Shown here: positions 34,423-43,586 of the stretch, in pieces | Numbering within the stretch: the stretch's first letter is position 1 | Layout of the letters: every line of letters begins with the position of its first letter | Source of the DNA: Frankia alni ACN14a | Lineage (GTDB): Bacteria > Actinomycetota > Actinomycetes > Frankiales > Frankiaceae | Direction: 5' to 3' | Assembly: GCF_000058485.1 (NCBI RefSeq) | Contig: NC_008278.1 | Coordinates: 2,164,962-2,228,961, forward strand | DNA length: 64,000 nt | The notes under the pieces: model-generated | What the model saw: only the letters and a program-made list of their open reading frames with translations | What the model was told of the DNA's origin: nothing | The model's database searches: none | Program-made: the position numbers and the translations under genes

Positions 34423-35448
34423 TCAGCCCGCGGCGCCCTCGCCGAGGAGCAGGTCGAAGTAGGGTCCGCGGTCGAACGGGTTGTCCTGGTCGGGCTTCAG
34501 ATCCACCTCGAGCGCGGCGTGCAACGCGGCGGCGATCTCCTCGGTGGCCTCCCGCTCGTAGCCGACCAGCGCCGGTCCGGCGATCTCGCGGTTGTGGGCG
34601 CTGTCCAGCGCGACGACGGGCACTCCCATCATCCGGCCCTCGGCCATGGGGTAGCCGAAGGACTCGAGCTCGGCCGGGAAGAAGATGGCGTCGCACCGGA
34701 TCATCATGTCGATGACCGTGGTCGCCGGGTGCTCCCTGACGAGCCGCAGGCGTGGATGATGCGCCACGGCGGGATCCTCGATCAGGTCCGCCCGGCCGGT
34801 GACGGTGATCGTGGCGTCGATGTGGTGGGGCGGTCCGGCGAGGATGTCGAGGGCCCCGAGCCCCGCCCGCAGACGGCGGGCCATCAGCTTGTGCGGGGTG
34901 ATGATGATGGGGCACAGGAAGTCCACCGTCCCGGCGCCCGCGTCCCGCTCGCGGCGCTCGTCCGACCGGACCCGCAGCAGGTGCGGGTCCGGCGGCGTCA
35001 CCGGGTTGAACGCCACGACCACCCGGTCCCGGGCGGCCGGCATGATCCGCAGGACCCGCTCGGCCATGCTCGTCGACGGAACGAAGATGTGGTCGGCCCG
35101 GCGCATAGCCGCCCACACGACCGGGGCCTGCGCGTGCACGGCCGGGCCGATCCGCAGCCCGAGCGTGCGCACCTCGTCCATCCGCAGGAAGTGCTGGGGG
35201 CCGTGGATGAGGACCCGACGCTCGCGGCCGGTCAGCGCGAAGGAGACGTTGTTCAGCGCCAGCGATCGGTCGTACCGGTCGCCGGGGCGCTCCCGGCGCA
35301 GCAACCAGGGGGCGGTCAGGACGCGGTCGCGCCCGGTCACGCGCAGCTCGGGCAGCCGGCGGTCCTGCAGGTAGAGGTCGAACTCGTTCAGCAGGCGTTT
35401 CGCGCCGCCGATGCGGGCGCCGGCGCAGTCGACCAGGATCTTCATCAT
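34423..35448 (-). CDS. Glycosyltransferase, GT4-like (first VDCAGA-type)
   Basis: 341 residues beginning MMKILVDCAGARIGGAKRLL. The C-terminal half has ESFGYPMAEGRMMGVPVVALD, the GT-B donor-binding E-x7-E region. It would add a sugar from a nucleotide donor to a lipid-linked glycan in the cytoplasm. It is clearly related to the transferase at 60407-61411. The start overlaps the stop of the upstream glycosyltransferase as ATGA, which fixes the ATG at 35448. Confidence 0.82.
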   Translation of the reverse strand: MMKILVDCAGARIGGAKRLLNEFDLYLQDRRLPELRVTGRDRVLTAPWLLRRERPGDRYDRSLALNNVSFALTGRERRVLIHGPQHFLRMDEVRTLGLRIGPAVHAQAPVVWAAMRRADHIFVPSTSMAERVLRIMPAARDRVVVAFNPVTPPDPHLLRVRSDERRERDAGAGTVDFLCPIIITPHKLMARRLRAGLGALDILAGPPHHIDATITVTGRADLIEDPAVAHHPRLRLVREHPATTVIDMMIRCDAIFFPAELESFGYPMAEGRMMGVPVVALDSAHNREIAGPALVGYEREATEEIAAALHAALEVDLKPDQDNPFDRGPYFDLLLGEGAAG

Positions 35449-36656
35449 GCTCCCGAGTGAGAGGGCGCGCCGGCGCGCGTCCTGCCGTGCGGGGCGTCGG
35501 CCGGCTGGTCCGGGACCCCGGCCCCGCCGAGGCCGGCCGGGGGACGCCCGGTCAGGGCGGTGAACACGAGTCGGAGGTAGTCGTCCGGCCGGGTGGCTGC
35601 CGCTGCCCATTCGGCGGCGCGCCGCCCGATGCGGGCGAGGCGGGCCCGGTCGGCGAGCAGGGCGCGCAGCACGTCGGCGAGGGCCTCGGCGGACTCGTCG
35701 ACGGGTGTGGCGCCGGTGACGCCGTCCTGGTAGGCGTCGTGGCTGCCACCGGAGGCCGGGCCGACCACGGCGCAGCCGGCGAGCTGGGCCTCCAACAGCA
35801 CGATGCCGTAGCCCTCGCCGCTGGCCGCCGGTCCGCGTGGGCGGGTGCGGGTGCACAGGGCGAACAGGTCGGCGGTGGCGTAGAACCGGGCGAGGTCCTC
35901 GTCGGTCGGGGACTCGTGCAGCTCGGTGTCGGGATCCGCGGACACCAGCTCGTGCAGCGCGCCCGGAGCCGGGCCCTGGCCGGCCAGCACCAGCCGGACC
36001 GGGCCCAGGGTCTGCCGGACGGAGCGCACCGCCTCCATCAGCACCGCGGCGCCCTTGCCCGCCCAGTCGGCGAGCCGGAAAACGCTGAGCATGGTGGGGA
36101 CCGGCGGCAGCGGCCGTCGCCGGCTCGCCTCGGCGAGCAGCGTCGCCCGCCACGCCGGGGAGATGCCGGGCGGCAGGATGGGGGCGAGGCCCACGGTGGA
36201 CAGCGCCCCCGCGCTGTAGGAACTGATCGTGACGGGGTGCAGCAGGGGGTCGGCCCGCAGGATCGCCCGGTCGGCGGCGCGCATGCCCCAGATGTCGGTG
36301 CCGTAGAACAGGACCGGGCCGAAGCGGGCCCGGGTCAGCCGCAGCGCGGCGGCGGCCACCGGGATGAGGTTGGCATGGCCGGCGACGACGCTGTCCGCGG
36401 GGCCGAAGCGCCGGGCCTGGTCGAGCGCCCGCAGGCTGAACCGGGCGCGGGCGGCCGCGGTCAGCTCGACCCCCGGTCCCAGCATGTCGAGGCGCAGCAG
36501 GTCCGCTCCGCCGGCCCGCAGCGTCTCCTCGACGGTGGTGAGGTAGCGCTCGATGCCGCCGCCGAGCCCGCGCGAGACGGTCAGGAGCAGCACGCGCGCG
36601 GGCTGGTCGGGGGCAGATGCGGGAGTGGGGGCAGGGAATCGGCGAAGAGGTGGCAC
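35445..36656 (-). CDS. Glycosyltransferase, GT4 family
   Basis: 403 residues with an N-terminal glycine motif (SRGLGGGIERYLTTVEETL), SVFRLADWAGKGAAVLMEAV in the middle, and EGYGIVLLEAQLAGCAVVGP near residue 285, typical of retaining GT-B enzymes. Sugar and acceptor are unknown. GTG at 36656 has no clear ribosome site. It is coupled to the next transferase by a 4-base overlap. Confidence 0.82.
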   Translation of the reverse strand: MPPLRRFPAPTPASAPDQPARVLLLTVSRGLGGGIERYLTTVEETLRAGGADLLRLDMLGPGVELTAAARARFSLRALDQARRFGPADSVVAGHANLIPVAAAALRLTRARFGPVLFYGTDIWGMRAADRAILRADPLLHPVTISSYSAGALSTVGLAPILPPGISPAWRATLLAEASRRRPLPPVPTMLSVFRLADWAGKGAAVLMEAVRSVRQTLGPVRLVLAGQGPAPGALHELVSADPDTELHESPTDEDLARFYATADLFALCTRTRPRGPAASGEGYGIVLLEAQLAGCAVVGPASGGSHDAYQDGVTGATPVDESAEALADVLRALLADRARLARIGRRAAEWAAAATRPDDYLRLVFTALTGRPPAGLGGAGVPDQPADAPHGRTRAGAPSHSGA

Positions 36657-36741
36657 GGAAGGTGATGCTAATCTCTCGCCACGTGTTGTCTTCGCGTTGA
36701 GTGCCGTGTCATCGGCACGTTGAGGATTGGAGTATGTACTT

Positions 36742-37971
36742 TTAGTGGCCCGTGCGCGGGGCTGGTAGGGCGTCGAGGGACCTGCCCCGGCCCGGGCGAC
36801 GGGACCACCGGTTCTTCTGCCGCAGCGCCGGCGCCTCCACGGCCGGCCAGCTCGCCGCGGCGACCAGCACCGTCACGGCCGTGGTCAGCGGCAGGTAGAC
36901 GACGGCGCCGAGCCGGTGCAGGCCGTAGACGGTGGCGAGCTGCTGGATCGGGAAGCCGTAGATGTACAGGCCGTAGGACAGATCGCGCCGCGAGCCGACC
37001 CGGTGCAGCGGCAGCCGGACCGCCAACCAGGCGACGAGGTACGCCATCGGCAGCGCGGACAGCAGGTGCTGGTCGGTGACGAAGAACGACGCGCCGAGCA
37101 CGAGCGCCGCCGCCGTGGCCAGCCGGCCCGACAGCGGGATGCGCTCGGCGTACAGGCACAGCACGGCGCCGGCGAGGAAGTGCAGCCCGAACCGGGCGAG
37201 GTCGGTGGAGAAGGGCGCCGGCAGCAGCGCGCCGCCGGGGCCCAGCGGGTGGATCGCGGCGAGTAGCAGCAGGGTCGCACCGACGGCCAGAACCGGGCGG
37301 CGGCGCAGCAGGCCGACCGCGGCGAGCGCCGCGGTGCCGAGGTAGCACAGCACCTCCCACCACAGAGTCCACAGCGAGCCGTCCCAGGCGACCGGCATGC
37401 CCGAACCGGGCAGGGGGAAGAAGGTGCCGGTGGGAGTGCCGGCGATGTCGTAGAAGCGCATCCTGACCAGCGCGTTGTCGGTGACGTAGGGCAGCGCGCC
37501 GTGCGGGCCGGTCAGCGGGTAGCCACGAAGCGAGCCGGTGTCGTGCAGCCAACCCAGGGGCGCCTCGACGAGGGCGACCAGCAGGAGGCACACCCAGAAG
37601 GCCGGCAGGATGCGCAACGCCCGGTGCCACAGGAAGCGGGGGACGCTCAGCCGCGTGCCGCTGCGGGTCACCAGGAAGCCGCTCACCGCGAAGAAGCCGT
37701 TGAGGGCTACCTCGTCGTACTCGTGGCGGCCCAGTGCCGGGGTGTGGTGGCCGCTGAGTGCCCACCCGTGGGACAGCAACACCGTCACCGCGAGCCACAG
37801 CCGCAACGCCCCGATGCTGTTCGGCCCCGTGAAGACCGTGGCGAGGGTGGGTCGGGGGCCTTGCAGCGCCTGCCCGGTGCTCGGGGTGGTCGCCGCGGGA
37901 GGGGACCCGCTCGGGCTCGCGGCGGCCGGCGAGGGGAGGGCGTGCGCCGTCGGTCCGATGCCGGATTCCAT
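36742..37971 (-). CDS. Acyltransferase 3 family membrane protein
   Basis: 409 residues with about ten hydrophobic segments. The N-terminal core has LRLWLAVTVLLSHGW (with the family's conserved His) and FFAVSGFLVTRS, and SLWTLWWEVLCYLG follows. OafA/NodX-type enzymes acetylate sugars of surface polysaccharides. ATG at 37971 follows AAGGAG by 6 bases; the GTG at 37995 is less likely. The 85-base gap downstream (36657-36741) holds a hairpin GTGCCG-N6-CGGCAC at 36701-36718 and no gene. Confidence 0.85.
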   Translation of the reverse strand: MESGIGPTAHALPSPAAASPSGSPPAATTPSTGQALQGPRPTLATVFTGPNSIGALRLWLAVTVLLSHGWALSGHHTPALGRHEYDEVALNGFFAVSGFLVTRSGTRLSVPRFLWHRALRILPAFWVCLLLVALVEAPLGWLHDTGSLRGYPLTGPHGALPYVTDNALVRMRFYDIAGTPTGTFFPLPGSGMPVAWDGSLWTLWWEVLCYLGTAALAAVGLLRRRPVLAVGATLLLLAAIHPLGPGGALLPAPFSTDLARFGLHFLAGAVLCLYAERIPLSGRLATAAALVLGASFFVTDQHLLSALPMAYLVAWLAVRLPLHRVGSRRDLSYGLYIYGFPIQQLATVYGLHRLGAVVYLPLTTAVTVLVAAASWPAVEAPALRQKNRWSRRPGRGRSLDALPAPRTGH

Positions 37972-38121
37972 ACGAGGCTCCTTCGCGGCCGACACGGGGC
38001 CGACGGTGGTCCTGGCGCGAGGTCAACGATTATGCGTCATGAAGGCATTACTCTATGTGAGAATCCGGCCTTGCCTCTGAGGTCGAGGACGCGTGCCGTG
38101 CCGGCGCGAAGGGAGTCGTAC

Positions 38122-38964
38122 ATGGAACTCGATCTGCGGTATCGCAATGGCGGCAACTCCGACCTGCTCGATCTGATCGACATCCGGCCGGGGCGGGCGC
38201 TCGACTGCGGCTGCGGAGCGGGGGACAACGCTCGGTTGCTGCGGGCCCGGGGCTGGCGCGTCACCGGGGTGACGATCGATCCCTCGGAGCGGGTGGCCGC
38301 GGGCGTGGAGTGCGAGCGGGTCGAACTCGCTGATCTCAACGACGGGCTGTCCTTCGCGCCGGACGGCAGCTACCAGCTCGTACTGCTCTCCCACATCCTG
38401 GAGCACCTGGCCGAGCCCGCGCCGCTGTTGGCCGAGGCCCGCCGGGTCGTCGACCCGGCCGGGCGCATCCTGGTGGCGCTGCCCAACGTGCTGCACTACC
38501 GGCAGCGCGCACAGTTCCTGCTCGGTCGCTTCGAGTACACCGAGACCGGGCTCATGGACGCCACCCACCTGCGCTTCTACACGGTGGACTCGGCCCGGCG
38601 CCTGCTGGCGGACAACGGCCTGCGCCTCGTCGCCCACTCGACGACCGGCGGCCTGCCGTGGTGGCGCAGTCGCGAGGTGCTGCCGCGCGGGCTGACGCGC
38701 GGTGCCGACCGCCGGGTTCTCGCCCGGTGGCCGAACATGTTCGCGTGGCAGGCGCTGTTCCTCGCCACCCCCGCCACCACCCCTGCCACCGCGACCCCCG
38801 CCACCGTCGCCCCCCTCGCCGTCGGCGCCGACGCCGGCGGCTGCGACGGCGCACCCGTGGTCGTGCCGGCGCAGAGCTCGGGGTCGTCCCGGGGCCCGGC
38901 GGTCATCCGGTCGGTCCACGCCGAGGCCGGGGCCGGCCCGCGGACACCGCCCCGGCGGCCGTAG
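38122..38964 (+). CDS. SAM-dependent methyltransferase (type 11/23-like)
   Basis: 280 residues. Motif I is ALDCGCGAGDNARLL (about residue 32), then LVLLSHILEHLAEP and DPAGRILVALPNV. The C-terminal region LGRFEYTETGLMDATHLRFYT matches small methyltransferases found in glycan clusters. The last 65 residues are a low-complexity Ala/Thr/Pro tail. ATG at 38122 follows GAAGGGAG by 6 bases. It is divergent from the acyltransferase gene. Confidence 0.8.
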   Translation: MELDLRYRNGGNSDLLDLIDIRPGRALDCGCGAGDNARLLRARGWRVTGVTIDPSERVAAGVECERVELADLNDGLSFAPDGSYQLVLLSHILEHLAEPAPLLAEARRVVDPAGRILVALPNVLHYRQRAQFLLGRFEYTETGLMDATHLRFYTVDSARRLLADNGLRLVAHSTTGGLPWWRSREVLPRGLTRGADRRVLARWPNMFAWQALFLATPATTPATATPATVAPLAVGADAGGCDGAPVVVPAQSSGSSRGPAVIRSVHAEAGAGPRTPPRRP

Positions 38965-39132
38965 GCGCGGGACCGGTGGGCCACGTCGGCCACGGCCGCT
39001 CTGCCGTCGGTCGGTGCAGCGGGGCCGACCGGCCGGGGCGCGCGACGGTCGGGTGGCGCGGGGACCGCCGCGGCAGCAGATCCGTCGCGACCCGGAGGCG
39101 GTGTCCCCGGTGGGTGGGAACGTGGGGTCGGG

Positions 39133-40011
39133 CTACCGCCATGCCGTCCAGTGGGCCGCACGCGGTTCGTCGGCCCTCGGGTCGCCGGGGGGTGGCAGGG
39201 GGCCGAGCCCGTCGAGCAGGCCGTGGCGGACCAGCGCCGTCGTTTCGAGTCCCCGCCCGCGCACGACGTCCAGCACCACGCTGCGGGGCAGCACGACGGT
39301 CGCGGTGACGGCGGCGACCAGCGTGGTGCGCAGCCGCCAGCCGCGGATGCGGGTGAACCACAGCCGGTTGCGCACGGTGTAGTAGGCGTTGGCGCGGCGG
39401 GGGATCGTGGTGCTGCCGGTGTGCCAGGCCCGGTGCGGGCTGAGTACGACGCTCCACCCGGCCTCCCGGACCCGGTAGCAGAAGTCGACGTCCTCGAAAC
39501 CGAGGAAGTACCGGCCGTCGAACGGGACCCGCCGCAGGCATGCGGCCTTGATGAACATCACCGCGCCGGTCACCCAGTCCGCCTCGCAGGGCCGGTCGTC
39601 GGGGGGGCGGCGGGCTCGCGGCGCCACGAGGACCGGGCTCAGCCGCGCCGAGCCGGACTGCAGGCCGTCACCGTTGACTAGGGTGGGGGCGACGACTCCG
39701 ATGTTGGTGCCGGTCAGCAGGTCCAGACACGCCCGGATCGTTGCCTCGTCGATCCGGATGTCGTTGTTGACCAGCAGGTAGGCGCCCGCCGCCGGGTAGT
39801 CCCGGACGGCGAGCGCGAAACCGCCGCCGAAGCCGAGGTTGCGTGGCGGCAGGGTCCACGCCACGGACGTCGCCAGTTCCGCCGGCCGGGCCGAGCCGTC
39901 GTTGGCGACGACGGTGACCTGGGCGATCGACGGGCTCGCGTCCAGGCGTTCCGCGAGTTCGACCGTGGGCTGAGGCGGGCCCCAGTGGACGATGACCGCC
40001 ACGGTCTTCAT
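39133..40011 (-). CDS. Glycosyltransferase family 2, rhamnosyltransferase-like (first of a pair)
   Basis: 292 residues starting MKTVAVIVHWGPPQPTVELAE. It has the GT-A donor motif LLVNNDIRID, GFGGGFALAV, and GFEDVDFCYRVREAGW. WbbL-like enzymes of this sort transfer rhamnose or similar sugars. It is strongly similar to the transferase at 55407-56288. ATG at 40011 follows AGGGGG. It is divergent from the sortase gene. Confidence 0.85.
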   Translation of the reverse strand: MKTVAVIVHWGPPQPTVELAERLDASPSIAQVTVVANDGSARPAELATSVAWTLPPRNLGFGGGFALAVRDYPAAGAYLLVNNDIRIDEATIRACLDLLTGTNIGVVAPTLVNGDGLQSGSARLSPVLVAPRARRPPDDRPCEADWVTGAVMFIKAACLRRVPFDGRYFLGFEDVDFCYRVREAGWSVVLSPHRAWHTGSTTIPRRANAYYTVRNRLWFTRIRGWRLRTTLVAAVTATVVLPRSVVLDVVRGRGLETTALVRHGLLDGLGPLPPPGDPRADEPRAAHWTAWR

Positions 40012-40210
40012 CGGGCCCCCTGCCTCGGTCGAGCGGAGCGTGAGTCCTGGCGGCCGCGCGACGACGCCACCGATTCGGTGCCGAGAGTAACAGAGCCATG
40101 TCACGCTGTAGAGCAAGGGGAGTCGTCGGCTCGCCGTGGCGGGCCGCAACGTCCAGTCGATCTGCCGATACCTCACTAGAGGTAGTTGAACGATGGCCTA
40201 GGGTGATGGC

Positions 40211-41083
40211 GTGGTGGAGGCATCCTCGGTCCCAGCGGCCGAAGACGAGCAGGGAACCGCGTCGAGCGGTCCGGCGACGGGCGAGACGCCCCGACCCGGC
40301 CGGCCGGCGGATCCGGCGGCGGACGCGCCCACGGTGCTCGTCGAGGACCCGGCGCCCGTCGTCGGACGCGGTCCCGCCGCCGGACGCCGGCGGATGCTCG
40401 CCGGCCGGCTGGCCCGGGGGCTCGGCGAGTTGCTGATCACCGCTGGGATCGTCGTCGCGCTGTTCCTCGCCTACCAGCTGTGGGTCACCGATCTGTTCGC
40501 CGCGCGGACCCAGGATCGGCTGCACCACCAGCTCGACCAGGCCTGGCGGCGGCCGCCGGCGCCGCGGGCGCCCGCCGGTGATCGGGTGCGGCCGGCTCCG
40601 CTGCCACCGGTCGATCTCGGCGACGGCCTGGCGGTCCTGCGGGTGCCGCGATTCGGCCGCGACTATTCCCCCGTCGTCGTGGAGGGCGTCGCCGCCGGTG
40701 ACCTGCGGCGCGGGCCAGGCCATATTCCGGGCACGGCCATGCCTGGTCAGCTCGGCAACTTCGTCGTTTCGGGGCATCGGACGACGTATGGAAAACCGTT
40801 TAGTCGTCTCGATGAATTGAAGGTTGGCGACCCTCTTGTCGTTGAGGTACGGGACCGTTACTACACCTACCGGGTCACCGGCTCCGAGGTCGTGACGCCG
40901 AACCGCGTGGATGTCACCTACCCGGTCCCCAAGCGACCGGGAGTGGCGCCGACCAAGGACCTGATCACCCTGACCACCTGCCATCCGAAGTTCTCGGCGA
41001 GCCATCGACTGATCGTGTACGGCGAGCTGGTCGACACCACCGCGAAGTCCGCCGGGGTGCCCCCGGCGGTCAGGGGGGAGTGA
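40211..41083 (+). CDS. srtE: Class E sortase
   Basis: 290 residues: a disordered Pro/Ala-rich N-terminus, one membrane segment (about 74-95: GELLITAGIVVALFLAY), and the sortase barrel with catalytic His in VVSGHRTTYG, Cys in TLTTCHPKFS, and Arg in SHRLIVYGEL. Sortase E links surface proteins to peptidoglycan in actinobacteria, often recognising LAxTG. No obvious substrate protein is encoded nearby. A 90-base patch around the catalytic His has much lower GC than the rest. Co-transcribed with the small gene that follows. Confidence 0.88.
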   Translation: MVEASSVPAAEDEQGTASSGPATGETPRPGRPADPAADAPTVLVEDPAPVVGRGPAAGRRRMLAGRLARGLGELLITAGIVVALFLAYQLWVTDLFAARTQDRLHHQLDQAWRRPPAPRAPAGDRVRPAPLPPVDLGDGLAVLRVPRFGRDYSPVVVEGVAAGDLRRGPGHIPGTAMPGQLGNFVVSGHRTTYGKPFSRLDELKVGDPLVVEVRDRYYTYRVTGSEVVTPNRVDVTYPVPKRPGVAPTKDLITLTTCHPKFSASHRLIVYGELVDTTAKSAGVPPAVRGE

Positions 41084-41086
41084 GCG

Positions 41087-41245
41087 ATGTACGCGTGGCT
41101 CTACCGCCGGCTGCCCGGTCCGCCGCGGCTCCGGCTGACGCTGGCAGTCGTTGCGGTGCTTGCCGTCGTCGCCTTGTTGATGTTCGTTGCCTTTCCCGCG
41201 GTGGAGACGGTGTTGCCGAACGGTCGAGTCACACTGGGTAACTGA
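41087..41245 (+). CDS. 52-residue membrane protein downstream of sortase
   Basis: MYAWLYRRLPGPPRLRLTLA, then a hydrophobic segment (about residues 18-37: LAVVAVLAVVALLMFVAFPA), then a short outside tail ending [13 protein letters not shown] is 6 bases before the ATG, which lies 3 bases after the sortase stop. Small membrane proteins next to class E sortases are common in actinobacteria. Function unknown. Confidence 0.82.
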   Translation: MYAWLYRRLPGPPRLRLTLAVVAVLAVVALLMFVAFPAVETVLPNGRVTLGN

Positions 41246-41610
41246 TGGGTGTTGACTCGACGGCGGCGGGCCGCCGGCCACCACTCGTCTGTCGGCGGAC
41301 CAGCGGATTAGTCGAAATGGCGACGGGCTGGTCCCAACGGGTAGCGGAGTGGAATTCGCCAACGCCTTCACGGGCATTAGGACCCGATGGTCGGGGGAGC
41401 GTGTCGGGGACACCGGACGGCTGAGCCGACGCCACCGGAAAGTCGGGCATCGGATACCCTGCGAACTGGGCCACGTTACGCTCTGATAGCGCGGAGATCG
41501 GCGTGGACGTGGGGCAGGCCGGGTCGGCGGAGATGGTGGCGGGTGGGCCAGCCACAGGCGGTCCGGAGAGCGGCGCAGGGGCATTGCGGGATAGGCTTCG
41601 GGGGAATTCC
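41246..41610. other. 365-base gap between small membrane gene and GGDEF/EAL gene
   Basis: CGGCGG-CGGG-CCGCCG at 41261-41276 and the inverted repeat TCGAGTC (41224-41230) with GACTCGA (41254-41260) could form a terminator for the sortase operon. The rest has no supported gene. The frame of the downstream protein is open from 41503, so a longer start there is possible. Confidence 0.4.
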
Positions 41611-43584
41611 ATGAAATGGCCGGATCGGATACGGCGTGGTTCGGCGCTCCGCCCGGGCGGCGTGGCGTGGGAACCGGGCGGTCGCGGTTGGTCACGCTGC
41701 CTGCCGGACGGGGCGCCGCCTGCCGGCGCCGGCGGCCTCGACCGGCTCGACCGGCCCGGAGAGGTCCAGGCGGCGCCGCAGGCCGGACCGTCAGGCCGGG
41801 GTGGCCGCGGCCACGCCCGTGCGGCGGCGGCCGTCCTCGCCGTCCTCGCCGTCCTCGCCGGGCTGATCGTGCTGGCGCTCGTGGTCGGGTTCGTCCGCCC
41901 GCCGGGCTTACCCGGCTCCGCCGGTGACGCCGGGGGACGCGTCGGCGCGGCCGCGATCTCGCTCGCAGGGGTCACGGCGGTCGCCGTGGTCGCCGTCCCC
42001 GCGGCGCTGGCGGGTCGGGCCCGCGCCTGCGGCGGCACCTGGTGGGGCTCCAGGCGGGGGCGGCGGCGCTGGGCCGGTGACGAGCTGACCGGGCTCGCCG
42101 ACCGCCGGCACTTCCTCGACGCGGTCGGCCGCAGCCTGGGCGGCGGCCATCGGGCGCGCGCCGTGACGCCGGTCGCGGTCCTGCTCCTCGACCTCGACCG
42201 GATGCGCGACGTCAACGGCGCCCTCGGCCACGAGCAGGGCGACCGGCTGATCGTCACCGTGGGCCGGCGCCTGCTCGCCGCCCTGCCCGCCTCGACCCTG
42301 CTCGCGCGGGTCGACGGTGACGCCTTCGCGGTGCTGCTGCGCGGCGGCGAGGTCGACGGCGCCGAGCGGCTCGCGGCCGTCCTGCGGGAGACGCTCGAAC
42401 CGCCGGTCCTGCTCGCCGGCACCCCGGTCCGACCCGACGCGAGCATCGGGATCGCCTGCTCTCCCGAGCATGGCCGGGTGGCGCTGGAGCTGTTCCGTCA
42501 CGCCGAGGAGGCGATGCTCGCCGCGAAACGGTCCCGGTGCGGGCAGGCGGTCTACAACCGGGCACATCCCCCGATCAACCGGGCGCGGCTGCTGCTGCGC
42601 GCCGAGGTGCGCCAGGCGTTGGACCGCGGCCAGCTCGAGCTGAGCTACCAGCCGAAGGCCGACCTGCGCAGTGGCCGGATCAGCGGGGTCGAGGCGCTCG
42701 TGCGCTGGCGCCATCCGGTCGACGGGGTGCGCCCGCCCGACGTGTTCCTCGCCGAGCTCGACCGGGCCGGGCTGATGCCGAAACTGACCGTGTACGTCCT
42801 CGACCAGGCGCTGGCCGCCTGTGCGGGCTGGCACGCCGGGGGCGCACTGCTGTCGGTCTCGGTCAACGTGCCGGCGTCGGTCATCGTCGACCGCGCCTTC
42901 GTCGGCGTGGTGCGCGCGGCGCTGGCCCGCCACCGGCTCCCGCCGTCGGCGCTGGTCGTCGAGGTCACCGAGGACAGCCTCATCGAGGCCCGGGAGGCGG
43001 CGCGGCGCACGCTGGCGGGTCTGCGCAGCCTGGGCGTGCGGGTCAGCCTGGACGACTACGGCACCGGCTTCTGCTCGCTGACCTATCTGCGCGAACTGCC
43101 GGCAGACGAGGTGAAGCTGGACCGTACGTTCCTGCGCGATCTCGACCGTGACCCCGCGGCGGTCGAGATCGTGCGCTCCACGGTCTCGCTCGCCCACGCG
43201 CTGCGGCTGCGCATCGTCGCCGAAGGGGTGGAGACCCAGCGGTCCTGGCAGGCGCTGGCCGACTGGCAGTGCGACGAGGTGCAGGGCTTCTTCGTCGCCG
43301 GGCCGATGACGGGCGACCGGGTCGTCGGGTGGCTGCGCGAGTGGGCCGCCCGGCTCGCCGTCCCCCCCGACGCCGCGGCGTCGGGGGGCGGGGCCCTGGT
43401 CGGCGCCGGCCTGGCCCCGGAGGTTGGCGCCGCGGCCGTTCCGGCGCTGTCGGCACCGCCGTCGGCCGGTGCCGGCGCACCGCGGCCGGGCCAGTGGCCG
43501 GCGGGCCTGCGCGGCACCCCGGCGCCCGCCACGGCCTGGCGGGCGGCCGGCTACCGGGTGCAGACCGACCTGGCGGCCTCCTGA
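41611..43584 (+). CDS. Membrane protein with degenerate GGDEF and intact EAL domain
   Basis: About 657 residues. Two membrane stretches lie near residues 70-150. The GGDEF domain is degenerate (RVDGDAF where RxGGDEF is expected, near residue 231), so it probably does not make cyclic di-GMP. The EAL domain has GVEALVRW, EVTEDS, DDYGTGF, KLDRTF and VAEGVE, the residues needed for phosphodiesterase activity. It may lower cyclic di-GMP, which controls glycan production in many bacteria. ATG at 41611 follows GGGGGA by 6 bases; GTG at 41503 is an alternative. It is convergent with the oxidoreductase gene, 2 bases apart. Confidence 0.88.
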   Translation: MKWPDRIRRGSALRPGGVAWEPGGRGWSRCLPDGAPPAGAGGLDRLDRPGEVQAAPQAGPSGRGGRGHARAAAAVLAVLAVLAGLIVLALVVGFVRPPGLPGSAGDAGGRVGAAAISLAGVTAVAVVAVPAALAGRARACGGTWWGSRRGRRRWAGDELTGLADRRHFLDAVGRSLGGGHRARAVTPVAVLLLDLDRMRDVNGALGHEQGDRLIVTVGRRLLAALPASTLLARVDGDAFAVLLRGGEVDGAERLAAVLRETLEPPVLLAGTPVRPDASIGIACSPEHGRVALELFRHAEEAMLAAKRSRCGQAVYNRAHPPINRARLLLRAEVRQALDRGQLELSYQPKADLRSGRISGVEALVRWRHPVDGVRPPDVFLAELDRAGLMPKLTVYVLDQALAACAGWHAGGALLSVSVNVPASVIVDRAFVGVVRAALARHRLPPSALVVEVTEDSLIEAREAARRTLAGLRSLGVRVSLDDYGTGFCSLTYLRELPADEVKLDRTFLRDLDRDPAAVEIVRSTVSLAHALRLRIVAEGVETQRSWQALADWQCDEVQGFFVAGPMTGDRVVGWLREWAARLAVPPDAAASGGGALVGAGLAPEVGAAAVPALSAPPSAGAGAPRPGQWPAGLRGTPAPATAWRAAGYRVQTDLAAS

Positions 43585-43586
43585 GC

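Noticed and set aside
34423-36153. A possible 576-residue fusion glycosyltransferase
   Set aside because: The N-terminal part is a shadow of the upstream GT4 gene; the ATGA overlap at 35445-35448 marks a separate start.
41503-41610. Start of the GGDEF/EAL protein at GTG 41503
   Set aside because: The extra 36 residues have no similarity or ribosome site; ATG 41611 has GGGGGA at good spacing.
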